This document shows, one piece after another, positions 1-8,056 of a DNA stretch of 56,806 nt. The stretch's first letter is position 1, and each line of letters starts with the position of its first letter. The notes below the pieces were generated by a model. The model did not search any database. It was given only the letters and a program-made list of their open reading frames with translations, and had not been told where the DNA came from. The position numbers and the translations under genes are program-made. The stretch is from Flavobacteriales bacterium (GTDB taxonomy: Bacteria; Bacteroidota; Bacteroidia; Flavobacteriales; Flavobacteriaceae): NCBI GenBank assembly GCA_027066995.1, contig JAMOMQ010000013.1, positions 1 to 56,806 of the forward strand. The letters run 5' to 3'.

Positions 1-175
1 GCGCTTCAACGACAAAAGGGTCAGTAAAATGATTCCTTCGGATAAAGAAATAGTCAAGATTGAATTAGATCCGGAGAATTTGACCGCAGATATTGATATG
101 TCTAACAATGTGTGGCCCAAGCAAAAAGAAAAATCGGAATTTGAAAAGCTCAAAGCCAAAGTTATACCAAATTGA
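1..175 (+). CDS. C-terminal fragment, probable M1-family metallopeptidase
   Basis: This is an open frame entering from the left edge (first full codon at 2) and ending at TGA 173-175. The 57 visible residues are hydrophilic. They include the stretch DPENLTADIDMSNNVWP, which resembles the extreme C-terminus of Bacteroidota M1 (gluzincin) aminopeptidases, where a 'DP..ETADID..NN.WP' pattern is common. The catalytic domain lies outside the window, so the assignment rests on family memory and one motif. The last codons and the stop lie inside the left terminal repeat of the element at 164-326, so the original C-terminus may have been altered by the insertion. Confidence 0.5.
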   Translation, partial: RFNDKRVSKMIPSDKEIVKIELDPENLTADIDMSNNVWPKQKEKSEFEKLKAKVIPN

Positions 176-326
176 TTTATAAAATAGTCCAAAAAATTTT
201 GAGTTATTTTTGGTTTGGTCAAGGAGAAAAACGCAGTAGTAGCCATAGCTACAGTCGAGTATTTTCGACGATGAGAAAGCCAAAAAGAAACGAAATATTG
301 GACTATTTTGTATGTCGTTTTGGTAT
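164..326. repeat. MITE-like inverted-repeat element (copy A)
   Basis: A 163-bp element bounded by compound inverted repeats. The left end is ATACCAAA (164-171), a 9-bp spacer and AAAATAGTCCAA (181-192). The right end is TTGGACTATTTT (298-309), a 9-bp spacer and TTTGGTAT (319-326). Both the 8-bp and 12-bp blocks are perfect inverted matches with equal spacing. The interior has a small hairpin GTAGC-CATA-GCTAC. No transposase is encoded. The stop codon of the preceding gene is inside the left end. Related copies lie at 33721-33802 and 40770-40831. That this is a mobile or formerly mobile element is inferred. Confidence 0.75.
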
Positions 327-340
327 TAAATATTAAATTG

Positions 341-373
341 TTGACGAGGCTTATAAAATAATGCGTAACTTTG
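341..373 (+). promoter_or_regulatory. Bacteroidota-type promoter for tatA
   Basis: TTG (341-343), a 22-bp spacer and TAACTTTG (366-373) match the phylum consensus TTG-N17-23-TANNTTTG. The tatA ATG is at 389, which gives a very short leader. The promoter starts 15 bp beyond the repeat element at 164-326. Confidence 0.5.
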
Positions 374-388
374 TAAAAAATACGTCTC

Positions 389-667
389 ATGTTATTGTTT
401 ATCAGTTATAGCGAAATGTTTGTGGTTTTTTTTGTGATGTTGCTGGTATTTGGCCCGGAAAAGTTGCCTGAAATAGCCCGCAATTTGGGTAAAGGTATTC
501 GCCAACTGCGTGATGCCAGTAATAGTGTCAAAAAAGAAATTATCAAAGAAACGCAAAAAGCCGGTTTGGATACCGAGGCTATAGAAAAACTGAAAAAGGA
601 CATCAAAGACACTAAAAAGGTAATGAACATCAAAGAAGAAATTACCAATACCGTTAAACGTCAGTAA
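389..667 (+). CDS. tatA: Sec-independent protein translocase TatA/E-like subunit
   Basis: A 92-aa protein with the TatA layout: a short hydrophobic N-terminal helix (about residues 2-21), the Phe-Gly hinge in VFGPEKLPEIARNLGK, an amphipathic helix, and a charged lysine-rich tail. TatA oligomers form the pore that exports folded twin-arginine proteins across the inner membrane together with TatC. No tatC is visible in the window. The ATG at 389 puts the hydrophobic helix at the very N-terminus, as the family requires. Its TAA overlaps the ATG of the following PAP2 gene (TAATG), so the two are probably translationally coupled. Assignment is firm for the TatA/B family; TatA rather than TatB is inferred from length. 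Confidence 0.9.
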   Translation: MLLFISYSEMFVVFFVMLLVFGPEKLPEIARNLGKGIRQLRDASNSVKKEIIKETQKAGLDTEAIEKLKKDIKDTKKVMNIKEEITNTVKRQ

Positions 668-1206
668 TGCACGATATACTACAGTGGGATAAAGAAATTT
701 TTCTGTTTTTTAATCGCTTGGGATCAGCAGACTACGATGCCTTTTGGCTCTTTGTTACCAATCAGCGCCAGTGGATATTTTTATATATTATTGTAGTTTT
801 GGTTTATTTTTATTATTTGGGATGGCGCAAAGCCTTGCTAACCATTGTTATGCTGGCCATAGCTTTGGGTATATGTGATCAAAGCACCAATTTTTTCAAG
901 GCCTTCTTTCATCGTTTGCGACCCTCACAAGATCCTTTGTTGAGAGGTCAAATTCGTGATTTGATTCATCCCGGAAATTATAGTTTTATTTCGGGACATG
1001 CTTCCAATTCCACCTTATTTGTATGGTTTACCATTTATGTTTTAAAAAAATATACCAAATGGGTCTATCTTTTGGTTATTTGGTGGTTGTTTTTTATGTA
1101 TAGCCGTATTTATGTCGGGGTGCATTATCCTCTGGATATTATTTTTGGCAGTTTATGGGGCTTTTTGTTAATGTATGTTTTGATTAAGATTTATAGGCGT
1201 ATTTAG
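667..1206 (+). CDS. PAP2-family phosphatase, undecaprenyl-diphosphatase-like
   Basis: A 179-aa multi-spanning membrane protein carrying all three parts of the PAP2 (type 2 phosphatidic acid phosphatase) signature. These are K-x6-RP in KAFFHRLRPSQDP, SGH in FISGHASNST, and SRxxxxxHxxxD in YSRIYVGVHYPLD. Hydrophobic helices fill most of the remainder. Such short PAP2 proteins usually dephosphorylate undecaprenyl pyrophosphate or other lipid phosphates on the periplasmic side. The exact substrate cannot be read from the sequence. The ATG overlaps the tatA stop by one base, indicating a two-gene operon. A hairpin (1217-1246) separates it from the convergent gene. Confidence 0.88.
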   Translation: MHDILQWDKEIFLFFNRLGSADYDAFWLFVTNQRQWIFLYIIVVLVYFYYLGWRKALLTIVMLAIALGICDQSTNFFKAFFHRLRPSQDPLLRGQIRDLIHPGNYSFISGHASNSTLFVWFTIYVLKKYTKWVYLLVIWWLFFMYSRIYVGVHYPLDIIFGSLWGFLLMYVLIKIYRRI

Positions 1207-1216
1207 CAATAAAAAA

Positions 1217-1246
1217 AGAGGCTGTGCACATATAGGGACAGCCTCT
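1217..1246. terminator. Hairpin between convergent genes
   Basis: Arms AGAGGCTGT (1217-1225) and ACAGCCTCT (1238-1246) form a 9-bp stem. A run of seven A at 1211-1217 becomes a U-tract for transcripts on the minus strand, so it best serves the gene ending at 1268. It probably also blocks read-through from the PAP2 gene. Confidence 0.75.
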
Positions 1247-1267
1247 GAATGATTAATGAATGTTTTT

Positions 1268-1891
1268 TTATTTGAAATAATATCCAATACCAAGTTTTAG
1301 GGCACTGTTTTTCATTTCTACGGCATCATTCAATTTATTTATATTTTTCAAACCTTGATAAAATCTTATGTCTATAAGCATGCCGTTTTTTAATTTAAAA
1401 CCTACACCTAAATTTAAACCGTAATCTAATGATTCGTAATCTGATTTTGCATCACTTGAATCACTGGAATCAACATCTTCTATGGTTAGCTTAAATTTAT
1501 TTTCAGCAGAAAGTAATGATCCTGCTTGACCGCCAACATTAATGCTCAAATTTGGTATAATATAATATTTAAAAATTAAGGGAACTTCAATATAAGTCAA
1601 ATTGTATTTTGTTTCAAATGAAGTTTGATCAGCAGTTTTATAAAATCTGTCGCCTAAATTATCATAATTTATTTCGACACTTAAACCTATTTTTTTATTA
1701 ATACTATATTCTGCCATTATGCCTGCTTCAATGTTGAATTTGCCGGTTAAATCATAAGCAATATCTTTTTTAACATTTCCTGATAAATCAAAAAATGAAT
1801 AATTACCGCCAATTTTTACACCATAATGAAAATCTTGTGCAAAGGTGCTAATTGCAGGTATTAATAATATAAAAAACAATATTTTTTTCAT
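1268..1891 (-). CDS. Outer-membrane beta-barrel protein (PorT-like fold)
   Basis: A 207-aa protein with a Sec signal peptide (about residues 1-18, ending ISTFAQ). Mature sequence has alternating hydrophobic/polar strands typical of an eight-stranded barrel, opening with FHYGVKIGGNYSFFDLSG and ending in a strand LKLGIGYYFK with a terminal aromatic region. This matches the widespread Bacteroidota 'porin family / outer membrane beta-barrel' group (PorT/OMP_b-brl_2 type), whose members are mostly of unknown function. It is encoded 80 bp downstream of the SusD-like gene on the same strand and may share its transcript. A specific role as T9SS PorT cannot be claimed. Confidence 0.75.
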   Translation of the reverse strand: MKKILFFILLIPAISTFAQDFHYGVKIGGNYSFFDLSGNVKKDIAYDLTGKFNIEAGIMAEYSINKKIGLSVEINYDNLGDRFYKTADQTSFETKYNLTYIEVPLIFKYYIIPNLSINVGGQAGSLLSAENKFKLTIEDVDSSDSSDAKSDYESLDYGLNLGVGFKLKNGMLIDIRFYQGLKNINKLNDAVEMKNSALKLGIGYYFK

Positions 1892-1971
1892 TGTTAATAA
1901 TTTTTGTTTCGAGCCTACTTCAAATATTTATAGTTGGTGGTTCGGCTTATTCCCAACTTTTTACCTGTTTA

Positions 1972-3447
1972 TTATTGATCCCACCACACTGGTGCAGACA
2001 CGGGTGCAAATGTGTTATTAAGTTTAGGGTTTTTACTTAATTCGGAGATTGGATAAATGGCTCGTCTAAACCATTGTCCATTCATATCCGGATCTTGATT
2101 TGCAGGTAATTCTAATCCTTTGTATACATCTATGGAAAAATTATAACGTCTTAAATCGGTGAAAATTTCGGGATTTAAAAGAAGTGCTATGTATTTCTCT
2201 TTCATAATATGTTCTAATCTCAAATTAGCCGGTGTAACATCAATAGCAGGGTCAGATAGATAGTCATCCCTTAATGTAGGATTAATACCAATTTTATCCA
2301 TATTGGTTTGAATCCCCATTTTATAAGCATCATAAGCAGCCTGTGTTGAGCCTGTAGAAGTAGCATTACCGCCATTTACCAAAAATTCAGCTTCTGCTTT
2401 CAAGAATAAAGTTTCTGCATAGGTGACTAAAACCAATGGCGAATTTTCTTTAAAATAATAACTGTTTCCGTTAAAAGTAGTATTGGCAGAAGTTCCTGCT
2501 GCGGTATTTCCTTCATTGCCGTTTTGTGCGCCTTCAAAGGTTGCTGCGCCACCATTATCGATATAATCATAAATACGAGGATCATATGCAGCTGTTGGGT
2601 ATATTGTGCTATTCATGAAATTGACTAATTGTTCTGAGAATAGTACAGACAAATTACCGGTATTTGATGAAAGTACCACAGAGGTATGCCAAGGATTTTT
2701 ATTTTTATCATTAAAGAATAATTGAAAATCATCATCATTGGAGATAAAGCCGTTTTGCAAATAATTTAAGGCTTCGGTAGCCGCTTGCACAGAACCGTTA
2801 CGTTTGGTTAAGTGCATGGCATATCGAGCTTTTAAAGTATAGGCCAATCGCTTCCATTTTCCAATATCACCATTATAAATACCATCACCTTTAAGATTTC
2901 CTAATCCGGAATTATCCACTGCATCAAAATTGGCAATGGCTTCTGTTAATAAATTTTGAATTTCTTCATACAGGATTTCTTGATTATCCACATTAGGTTG
3001 TAATATATTTGATCCTTGAGAAGCTTCAAAGTAGGGAATATCGCCATATAAATCGGTGGTCATCCCCAAAGTTAAGGCTTTTAAGGTATATATGGCTCCT
3101 TTATAATGGGTCGCATTTTTTTCGTTGGCTAAATTCTCCATTTTATTTAAAACATACAGCGCTTTTGTATAATATTTTGTCCAAGCAGAACTGACAGAAG
3201 ATTCATAATGTTGATCTATGCCATGGTCAAAATAGGATGCAATATGTTGTTGTACCTGTCCAATCGAAAAAGCTTTGTTAAATTGAAGTGTTGCAACGTA
3301 ATATTCTACACTGGGCATTAACAAATTCAACTGTATGTCATCGTCAGAAACGACATCCGAAGGGTCGTTAACATCGAAAAAATCTTTACAACTTGTAACA
3401 CCGGTTACAAGGATTAAAGAGATTATAAATATTTTTATATGTTTCAT
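1972..3447 (-). CDS. SusD/RagB-family nutrient-binding outer-membrane lipoprotein
   Basis: A 491-aa lipoprotein. A short signal sequence ends in a lipobox with Cys20 (GVTSC), followed by acidic residues. The body resembles the SusD-like subgroup with TPR-like helices in the N-terminal half (YYTKALYVLNKMENLA, NYLQ-type repeats) and a conserved ending with Arg-Arg-x-x-Tyr-Pro (WFRRAIYPISE). SusD proteins sit on the cell surface as lids on SusC transporters and bind the incoming oligosaccharide or peptide. The gene starts 17 bp after the stop of the SusC gene, so the two form a pair. No carbohydrate-active enzyme or regulator is adjacent, so the substrate is unknown. Confidence 0.9.
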   Translation of the reverse strand: MKHIKIFIISLILVTGVTSCKDFFDVNDPSDVVSDDDIQLNLLMPSVEYYVATLQFNKAFSIGQVQQHIASYFDHGIDQHYESSVSSAWTKYYTKALYVLNKMENLANEKNATHYKGAIYTLKALTLGMTTDLYGDIPYFEASQGSNILQPNVDNQEILYEEIQNLLTEAIANFDAVDNSGLGNLKGDGIYNGDIGKWKRLAYTLKARYAMHLTKRNGSVQAATEALNYLQNGFISNDDDFQLFFNDKNKNPWHTSVVLSSNTGNLSVLFSEQLVNFMNSTIYPTAAYDPRIYDYIDNGGAATFEGAQNGNEGNTAAGTSANTTFNGNSYYFKENSPLVLVTYAETLFLKAEAEFLVNGGNATSTGSTQAAYDAYKMGIQTNMDKIGINPTLRDDYLSDPAIDVTPANLRLEHIMKEKYIALLLNPEIFTDLRRYNFSIDVYKGLELPANQDPDMNGQWFRRAIYPISELSKNPKLNNTFAPVSAPVWWDQ

Positions 3448-3464
3448 AATTCTTGATTTATATA

Positions 3465-6400
3465 TTAAAATTTAACTTTTAGTCCTAAACTATAAGTTTG
3501 GGTTAAAGGAATGTTTAAACCTGTAAAACCATAAGTATTTGAACCGGCTGCAAATTGACTGCCTTCGGGGTCAAAGCCTCTAAATGGCGTCCAAATTAAG
3601 AAGTTACTTCCTGACGCATTAACTTGTATTTTTTTAACAAATGAATTTTTAAATAACCTGTCAGGAAAAGTATAGGTTAATGAAATGTTTCTAAGTTTTA
3701 CCCAAGAAGCATCTTGAATAAGAACACCGGCAGCACGGTTATAATGGCTTGAGCTTCTATAATAATTTTCGTCAATATAATAGGGAGTGTCATTGGGTTT
3801 CCAACCGCCGTGTCCGTCGTCTTGAACACCGTCTAAAATAACATTTGTATATCTTTGTTCGGTAATTTTTATCGTTCCGTTTCTAATTGAATTTCTTTGA
3901 CCTGCATCATAAACATCTCCGCCTTTCTTATATTCAAACATAAAACTAAAATTAAGACGGCCATAATTAAAACTATTAGTTATAGATCCTACCCAGTCGG
4001 GAAAAGCATGTCCTACTATTACTTTTTCACTGGTATTAATAATTGGTAATCCATCACTATTTAATATGCGATCCCCTTTATTTATAAAATCACCAAGTCC
4101 GGTGGTTAGTATATCGGCATCATCGTTGGTATATTTCCACTTGTAGCCATATAAAGTGCCGGGGGCATCTCCTTCTTTAACCATAGACATTACACCGGCG
4201 TAGCCACTGTTAGCATATATAATAAAAGGAATTTCATCTGGTAAATCTTCAACAACACCATGATTTGTAGACCAATTAACAGTTGTTGTCCAGCTGAAAT
4301 CAGTGTTTTCAATCCAACGGCCACTCAATAAAATTTCGTGTCCTCTGTTTCTTAATGTTCCGACATTTTTCCATATGCTAGTTTTACCTGATGTGTAAGA
4401 CACCGGTACTTTAGCAATAAGGTCGGTATTCAAATTATCATAATAAGTATAATCAACTCTGATGCGATTGTTCCAAAATCTGAAATCGAAACCGAATTCC
4501 GTAGTTCTTTGATTTTCGGGTTTCAAATTTATGTCTCCTTCAATGGTAGAAGGATAAATACCACCTGCTGAACCATTATTGGTAGGATAGTTATATATTT
4601 TCCATTTGGTTCCTAAAATCCCTTCGGGGGCATCTTTTCCGACATTGGCCCACGAAAAACGTAATTTGGCAAAGGATAATATTTTGTTTTCTTTGTCTAT
4701 TAAATCGGTTGCAATATATGATACATTAACTGATGGATAGAAAAATGAACGATTTTGTTTGCTCAAAGTCGAACTCCAGTCATTTCTGCCGGTCATCGAT
4801 ACAAATAATTTATCTTTCCATGCAATATCTATTTCGCCAAAAACACCTAAACGGTTTTTTCCCAATTCTTTACTATAAGTATAGAAATTTTCGCCATTGG
4901 AAATATTATTAAAATAAGGTAAAATTAATGTTTCTGCTCGTTGACTTTCTATAATTCTATTTTGGGTTGTCACTTCATTTCCTGCCAAAAAAGTTATCTT
5001 AAAATCTTTATTTATATTATAATTATAACTTGCTAACAATAATGAATTTAATGAATTAAAACGGATGTTTTGGTCTATAATAAATCCTTTAACTTGTGTG
5101 CCTACATCCAAATCAGCCGGTACAAATCTGTTTCGTGCATCAACATAATGATCATTTGATACACGGTAATTAATATTAAATTTGTCACTGATATTCCATT
5201 TGGCATTGGCACTGGTAATAATTCTACTTACTTTGGTTTGTAAATTGCTTTTTTCTGCAAAGTATCTGGGATTGTCAATCCAATAGGGTGTATAATTTTT
5301 TTGACTGCCGTCAGGTAATAAATAATCATTGACGTCAATAGAAGGCGACCAGTATGACATAGAACTCATTATGGATTTATCGCCATTATTGGGTAATTTT
5401 CCATTAGAGTTGGTATAAGCTGACGATACTTCCAAATTGAATTTTTTTGTAAATTGATAATCGGCTTTTAACCGTACATTTATTTTATTAAAATCTGTAT
5501 TGGGAACAATGCCAGAACTGCTGTTGTTGCCTAATGACAGGTAATAATTATATTTATCGGCACCACCTCTCACACTTAAATTAATATTATTATTGACGCC
5601 GGTTTCAAAAAAATCACGATATATATCATGAAATTTTATGGTGGGATCATCACCGTATTCCGGTCCCCAAGTATGGAAACTATAAGTTGCCCCATTAATC
5701 AACCAATAACCTTTGGCTTCACCATAGTTACCTGTTTGTGTCGGATTGATATTTGGATTATTAGGATCCATGGTTATTTTTGAGGTTCCAAAACGTCCTT
5801 CTCGCCATTTATCTTGCAATTCTAAATATTTGTTTACTTTACTGGCTGATACTTTTGTAGTAAATGTAAATTGAGGTTGTCCTCTAATACCTTTTTTAGT
5901 TGTGATAATAATGGCGCCGTTTGCTGCGTCAATTCCATATAAAGCTGCTGCGGCTGCACCTTTTAAAACATTGATATTTTCAATATCATCGGGGTTTAAG
6001 TCGATAGCTCTATTTGAAAATGAAAATTGTTCTGAACTACTAGGGGCATTACTTCCGGTGCTCGGCAAAACATTACCTGCGACTATATCATTGCTGATAC
6101 GTATACCATCTACTATGATTAAGGGTTGATTACTAACACTCGGATCCAGTGATTTTACGCCACGTATTAAAATATCTACACCACCACCAACAGCACCTGA
6201 CGATTGTGTTATCTGAACACCGGATATTTGTCCTTGAATATTGGCTAAAGCATTTTGGTTGATTTGCTTTAAATCATTTATTTTTATTTGTTGGGATGAA
6301 TAACCGAGGGCTTTTTCTTTTCTTTTAACACCCATAGCCGTTACTATGACTTTATCAAGTTGTGAGGTGCTTTCTTTAAGCACTACATTTATAGTCCCGC

Positions 6401-6659
6401 TTTTGTGTACCGGTTTTTCCACCGTTTGGTACCCGATAGATGAGAAAACCAATACATCTCCCGGGTTTACTTTAATGGTATATTTACCGTCAAAGTCTGC
6501 AACGGTTCCTTTGTTTTGTCCTTTGATAACGACATTAGTGCCGGGGATAGGTTCCCCATTACTATCCGTTATCGTTCCGGATACGCTTAGCTCTTGCGCA
6601 GATATGGTTTGCGTAAAAACTAAGCCTAACATCAAGAATAATAATCCAATTTTATTCAT
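3465..6659 (-). CDS. SusC/RagA-family TonB-dependent outer-membrane transporter
   Basis: A 1064-aa protein. A signal peptide (about residues 1-21) is followed by a carboxypeptidase-regulatory-like beta domain (about 23-105, SGTITDSNGEPIPGTNVVIK). Next comes a plug domain (about 120-255) with the ILIRGVKSLD and LYGIDAANGAIIITTKKG motifs typical of SusC, then a long 22-strand barrel ending in LKVKF. It imports a SusD-captured ligand using TonB/ExbBD energy. It is first in the minus-strand transcript, followed by susD and possibly the barrel gene at 1268. No hybrid two-component, ECF sigma or anti-sigma gene is next to it, and no STN domain is seen, so it is unlikely to be an ECF-signalling SusC. 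Confidence 0.92.
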   Translation of the reverse strand: MNKIGLLFLMLGLVFTQTISAQELSVSGTITDSNGEPIPGTNVVIKGQNKGTVADFDGKYTIKVNPGDVLVFSSIGYQTVEKPVHKSGTINVVLKESTSQLDKVIVTAMGVKRKEKALGYSSQQIKINDLKQINQNALANIQGQISGVQITQSSGAVGGGVDILIRGVKSLDPSVSNQPLIIVDGIRISNDIVAGNVLPSTGSNAPSSSEQFSFSNRAIDLNPDDIENINVLKGAAAAALYGIDAANGAIIITTKKGIRGQPQFTFTTKVSASKVNKYLELQDKWREGRFGTSKITMDPNNPNINPTQTGNYGEAKGYWLINGATYSFHTWGPEYGDDPTIKFHDIYRDFFETGVNNNINLSVRGGADKYNYYLSLGNNSSSGIVPNTDFNKINVRLKADYQFTKKFNLEVSSAYTNSNGKLPNNGDKSIMSSMSYWSPSIDVNDYLLPDGSQKNYTPYWIDNPRYFAEKSNLQTKVSRIITSANAKWNISDKFNINYRVSNDHYVDARNRFVPADLDVGTQVKGFIIDQNIRFNSLNSLLLASYNYNINKDFKITFLAGNEVTTQNRIIESQRAETLILPYFNNISNGENFYTYSKELGKNRLGVFGEIDIAWKDKLFVSMTGRNDWSSTLSKQNRSFFYPSVNVSYIATDLIDKENKILSFAKLRFSWANVGKDAPEGILGTKWKIYNYPTNNGSAGGIYPSTIEGDINLKPENQRTTEFGFDFRFWNNRIRVDYTYYDNLNTDLIAKVPVSYTSGKTSIWKNVGTLRNRGHEILLSGRWIENTDFSWTTTVNWSTNHGVVEDLPDEIPFIIYANSGYAGVMSMVKEGDAPGTLYGYKWKYTNDDADILTTGLGDFINKGDRILNSDGLPIINTSEKVIVGHAFPDWVGSITNSFNYGRLNFSFMFEYKKGGDVYDAGQRNSIRNGTIKITEQRYTNVILDGVQDDGHGGWKPNDTPYYIDENYYRSSSHYNRAAGVLIQDASWVKLRNISLTYTFPDRLFKNSFVKKIQVNASGSNFLIWTPFRGFDPEGSQFAAGSNTYGFTGLNIPLTQTYSLGLKVKF

Positions 6660-6757
6660 AGCTTAAGTTTTGGTTAATATTATGGTTAAATTTTAATTTG
6701 ACTATAAATATATGACTATTTTTTTATTTTATAAAACCATAATAAAAAAAATGATTT

Positions 6758-6809
6758 AAATTCATAAAAAAAACCAATCTTGTAACAGATTGGTTTTTTT
6801 TATGAATTT
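6758..6809. terminator. Perfect bidirectional terminator hairpin
   Basis: Two perfectly complementary 23-nt arms (6758-6780 and 6787-6809) surround a 6-nt loop. The core stem is ACCAATCT/AGATTGGT and is flanked by A8 on one side and T8 on the other, so it works on either strand. It lies just beyond the stop of the minus-strand gene at 6823-7470 and about 100 bp upstream of susC, insulating the Sus pair. Confidence 0.85.
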
Positions 6810-6822
6810 GGTTAAGAAAAAA

Positions 6823-7470
6823 CTATTTTTTTAGCCAGGCTTCTTTAACAAAACCTTCGTTTTTAAGTTCTTCCAATTCGTAATTGTCAAATTGTGACAG
6901 TATGGCTTGCATTAACCAAGGTTTGCGTTTGCGGGCATAAACCCAAAAATATAGGTCTCCCATTTTAGATTTGGGTTGAAACCATTTTTTATCCGGATTT
7001 AGCTTGCGGTTGTATCTAAACTGTTTCCACTTATAGACTCTTGTTAACACATCGTCGCGTTTGCGCCAAGGCCGATCTTCACCAAATTTGTGTTTCCAAA
7101 CAATTTCCAATTCTTGTTTAGTTTGTTTTTTCAAAATGTCCTTTTTGGGTAAAATACAAGTGTTAAATCTGGTGATATAATTACCTTTGTTAGGGTTGGG
7201 ATTATTCCATAATTCTTTGATGAATCTTTGTAAATAATCTTCCGGTTTGTTACTATGATCTCTAAAATCAAGTCCCATTTTTTTAATGGTTTCTTTAAGT
7301 TCAGGGCTACCACGGCGTTTGGCTTCAACTAAAAAGGTACCTAAATTTTTACCTTTATACTTAAAGCGGTGATTGACCTGTAATTTTACACCTTCGTCTA
7401 TGGCTTCTTGTAACAATTGAAGCCAACGTTGTCTAGCTAATTGATGTTTGTTTGTTGTTTTTGTTTTCAT
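6823..7470 (-). CDS. Basic protein with two helicase-associated-like repeats
   Basis: I do not recognise a named family with certainty. The 215-aa product is lysine/arginine-rich with no signal peptide or membrane segment. It appears to contain a degenerate internal repeat. Residues about 14-70 have W-x-LLQ...G...KGKNLGTFLVEAKRRG...GLDF. Residues about 147-208 have W...F...SKMGDLYFWVYARKRKP...LKNEGF. Both echo the helicase-associated (HA, PF03457) pattern of a tryptophan, 'G..LG.W....R' and a terminal 'GF', a small helical domain thought to bind nucleic acid. A nucleic-acid-binding role is therefore inferred. It is a single gene bounded downstream by a strong terminator. Confidence 0.6.
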   Translation of the reverse strand: MKTKTTNKHQLARQRWLQLLQEAIDEGVKLQVNHRFKYKGKNLGTFLVEAKRRGSPELKETIKKMGLDFRDHSNKPEDYLQRFIKELWNNPNPNKGNYITRFNTCILPKKDILKKQTKQELEIVWKHKFGEDRPWRKRDDVLTRVYKWKQFRYNRKLNPDKKWFQPKSKMGDLYFWVYARKRKPWLMQAILSQFDNYELEELKNEGFVKEAWLKK

Positions 7471-7589
7471 AATTTATTTTTTTGTTTCCCTTTCTAATGT
7501 TCCATAAAGCACTGTTTTATTAATTGTAAATTGTTTGTCAAATTGAACTGAAGTTCTTAATATGTTATAACTGCAAAAAAATAAAAATA

Positions 7590-7910
7590 TTATTCGTCAA
7601 GCCATAAATCTCTTTCAATATGTTCAAATTCAATAATATCTGCAGCTTCTTCTTCTGTTGGAGCTACCGAAACAAAATCCGGCAAATTGTCATATTGATA
7701 CGTTAGTATAACAATGGATTTGTTTTTTTTATAACGTTCAATTTCTTTTTGAAATTTAGTTAAAATCTCATTTAAGTCGTCCGGATTAATGTAATTATCC
7801 AAAATTTTTATAATTACATTTTTAGGTTTAGATTTAAACAGTTCTAAAAGACGACCTTCAAGTTGCGATTTAGATTTCGGTAATAATACTTCATATTTCA
7901 ATTTTGACAT
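7590..7910 (-). CDS. Small conserved protein, RNase Z-companion-like
   Basis: A 106-aa cytosolic acidic protein. The tail SVAPTEEEAADIIEFEHIER closely resembles the C-terminus ('..VPTLQEA.DIIEMEEIERDLGF') of a short Flavobacteriia protein usually encoded next to ribonuclease Z (rnz) and folding like a STAS domain. That link is from memory of the family. No rnz is present here. An alpha/beta pattern is consistent with a small STAS-like fold (strands VLLPK, KNVIIKIL, SIVILTYQYD, helices between). Function is unknown. A possible -7 box TACTTTTG lies at 7933-7940 on this strand, but no matching -33 TTG was found. Confidence 0.65.
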   Translation of the reverse strand: MSKLKYEVLLPKSKSQLEGRLLELFKSKPKNVIIKILDNYINPDDLNEILTKFQKEIERYKKNKSIVILTYQYDNLPDFVSVAPTEEEAADIIEFEHIERDLWLDE

Positions 7911-8056
7911 AATCTAAACAAATACTTTGCAGCAAAAGTAAAATTTTTTTTTAAAAATTCGACATACATTGCATTGTTTTTGTCAAATTGTTAACTATCT
8001 CATTTTTTTATAAGGTTTTTTTGAGATTTTTTTGTTAATAAAACTAAAAAGTAATT

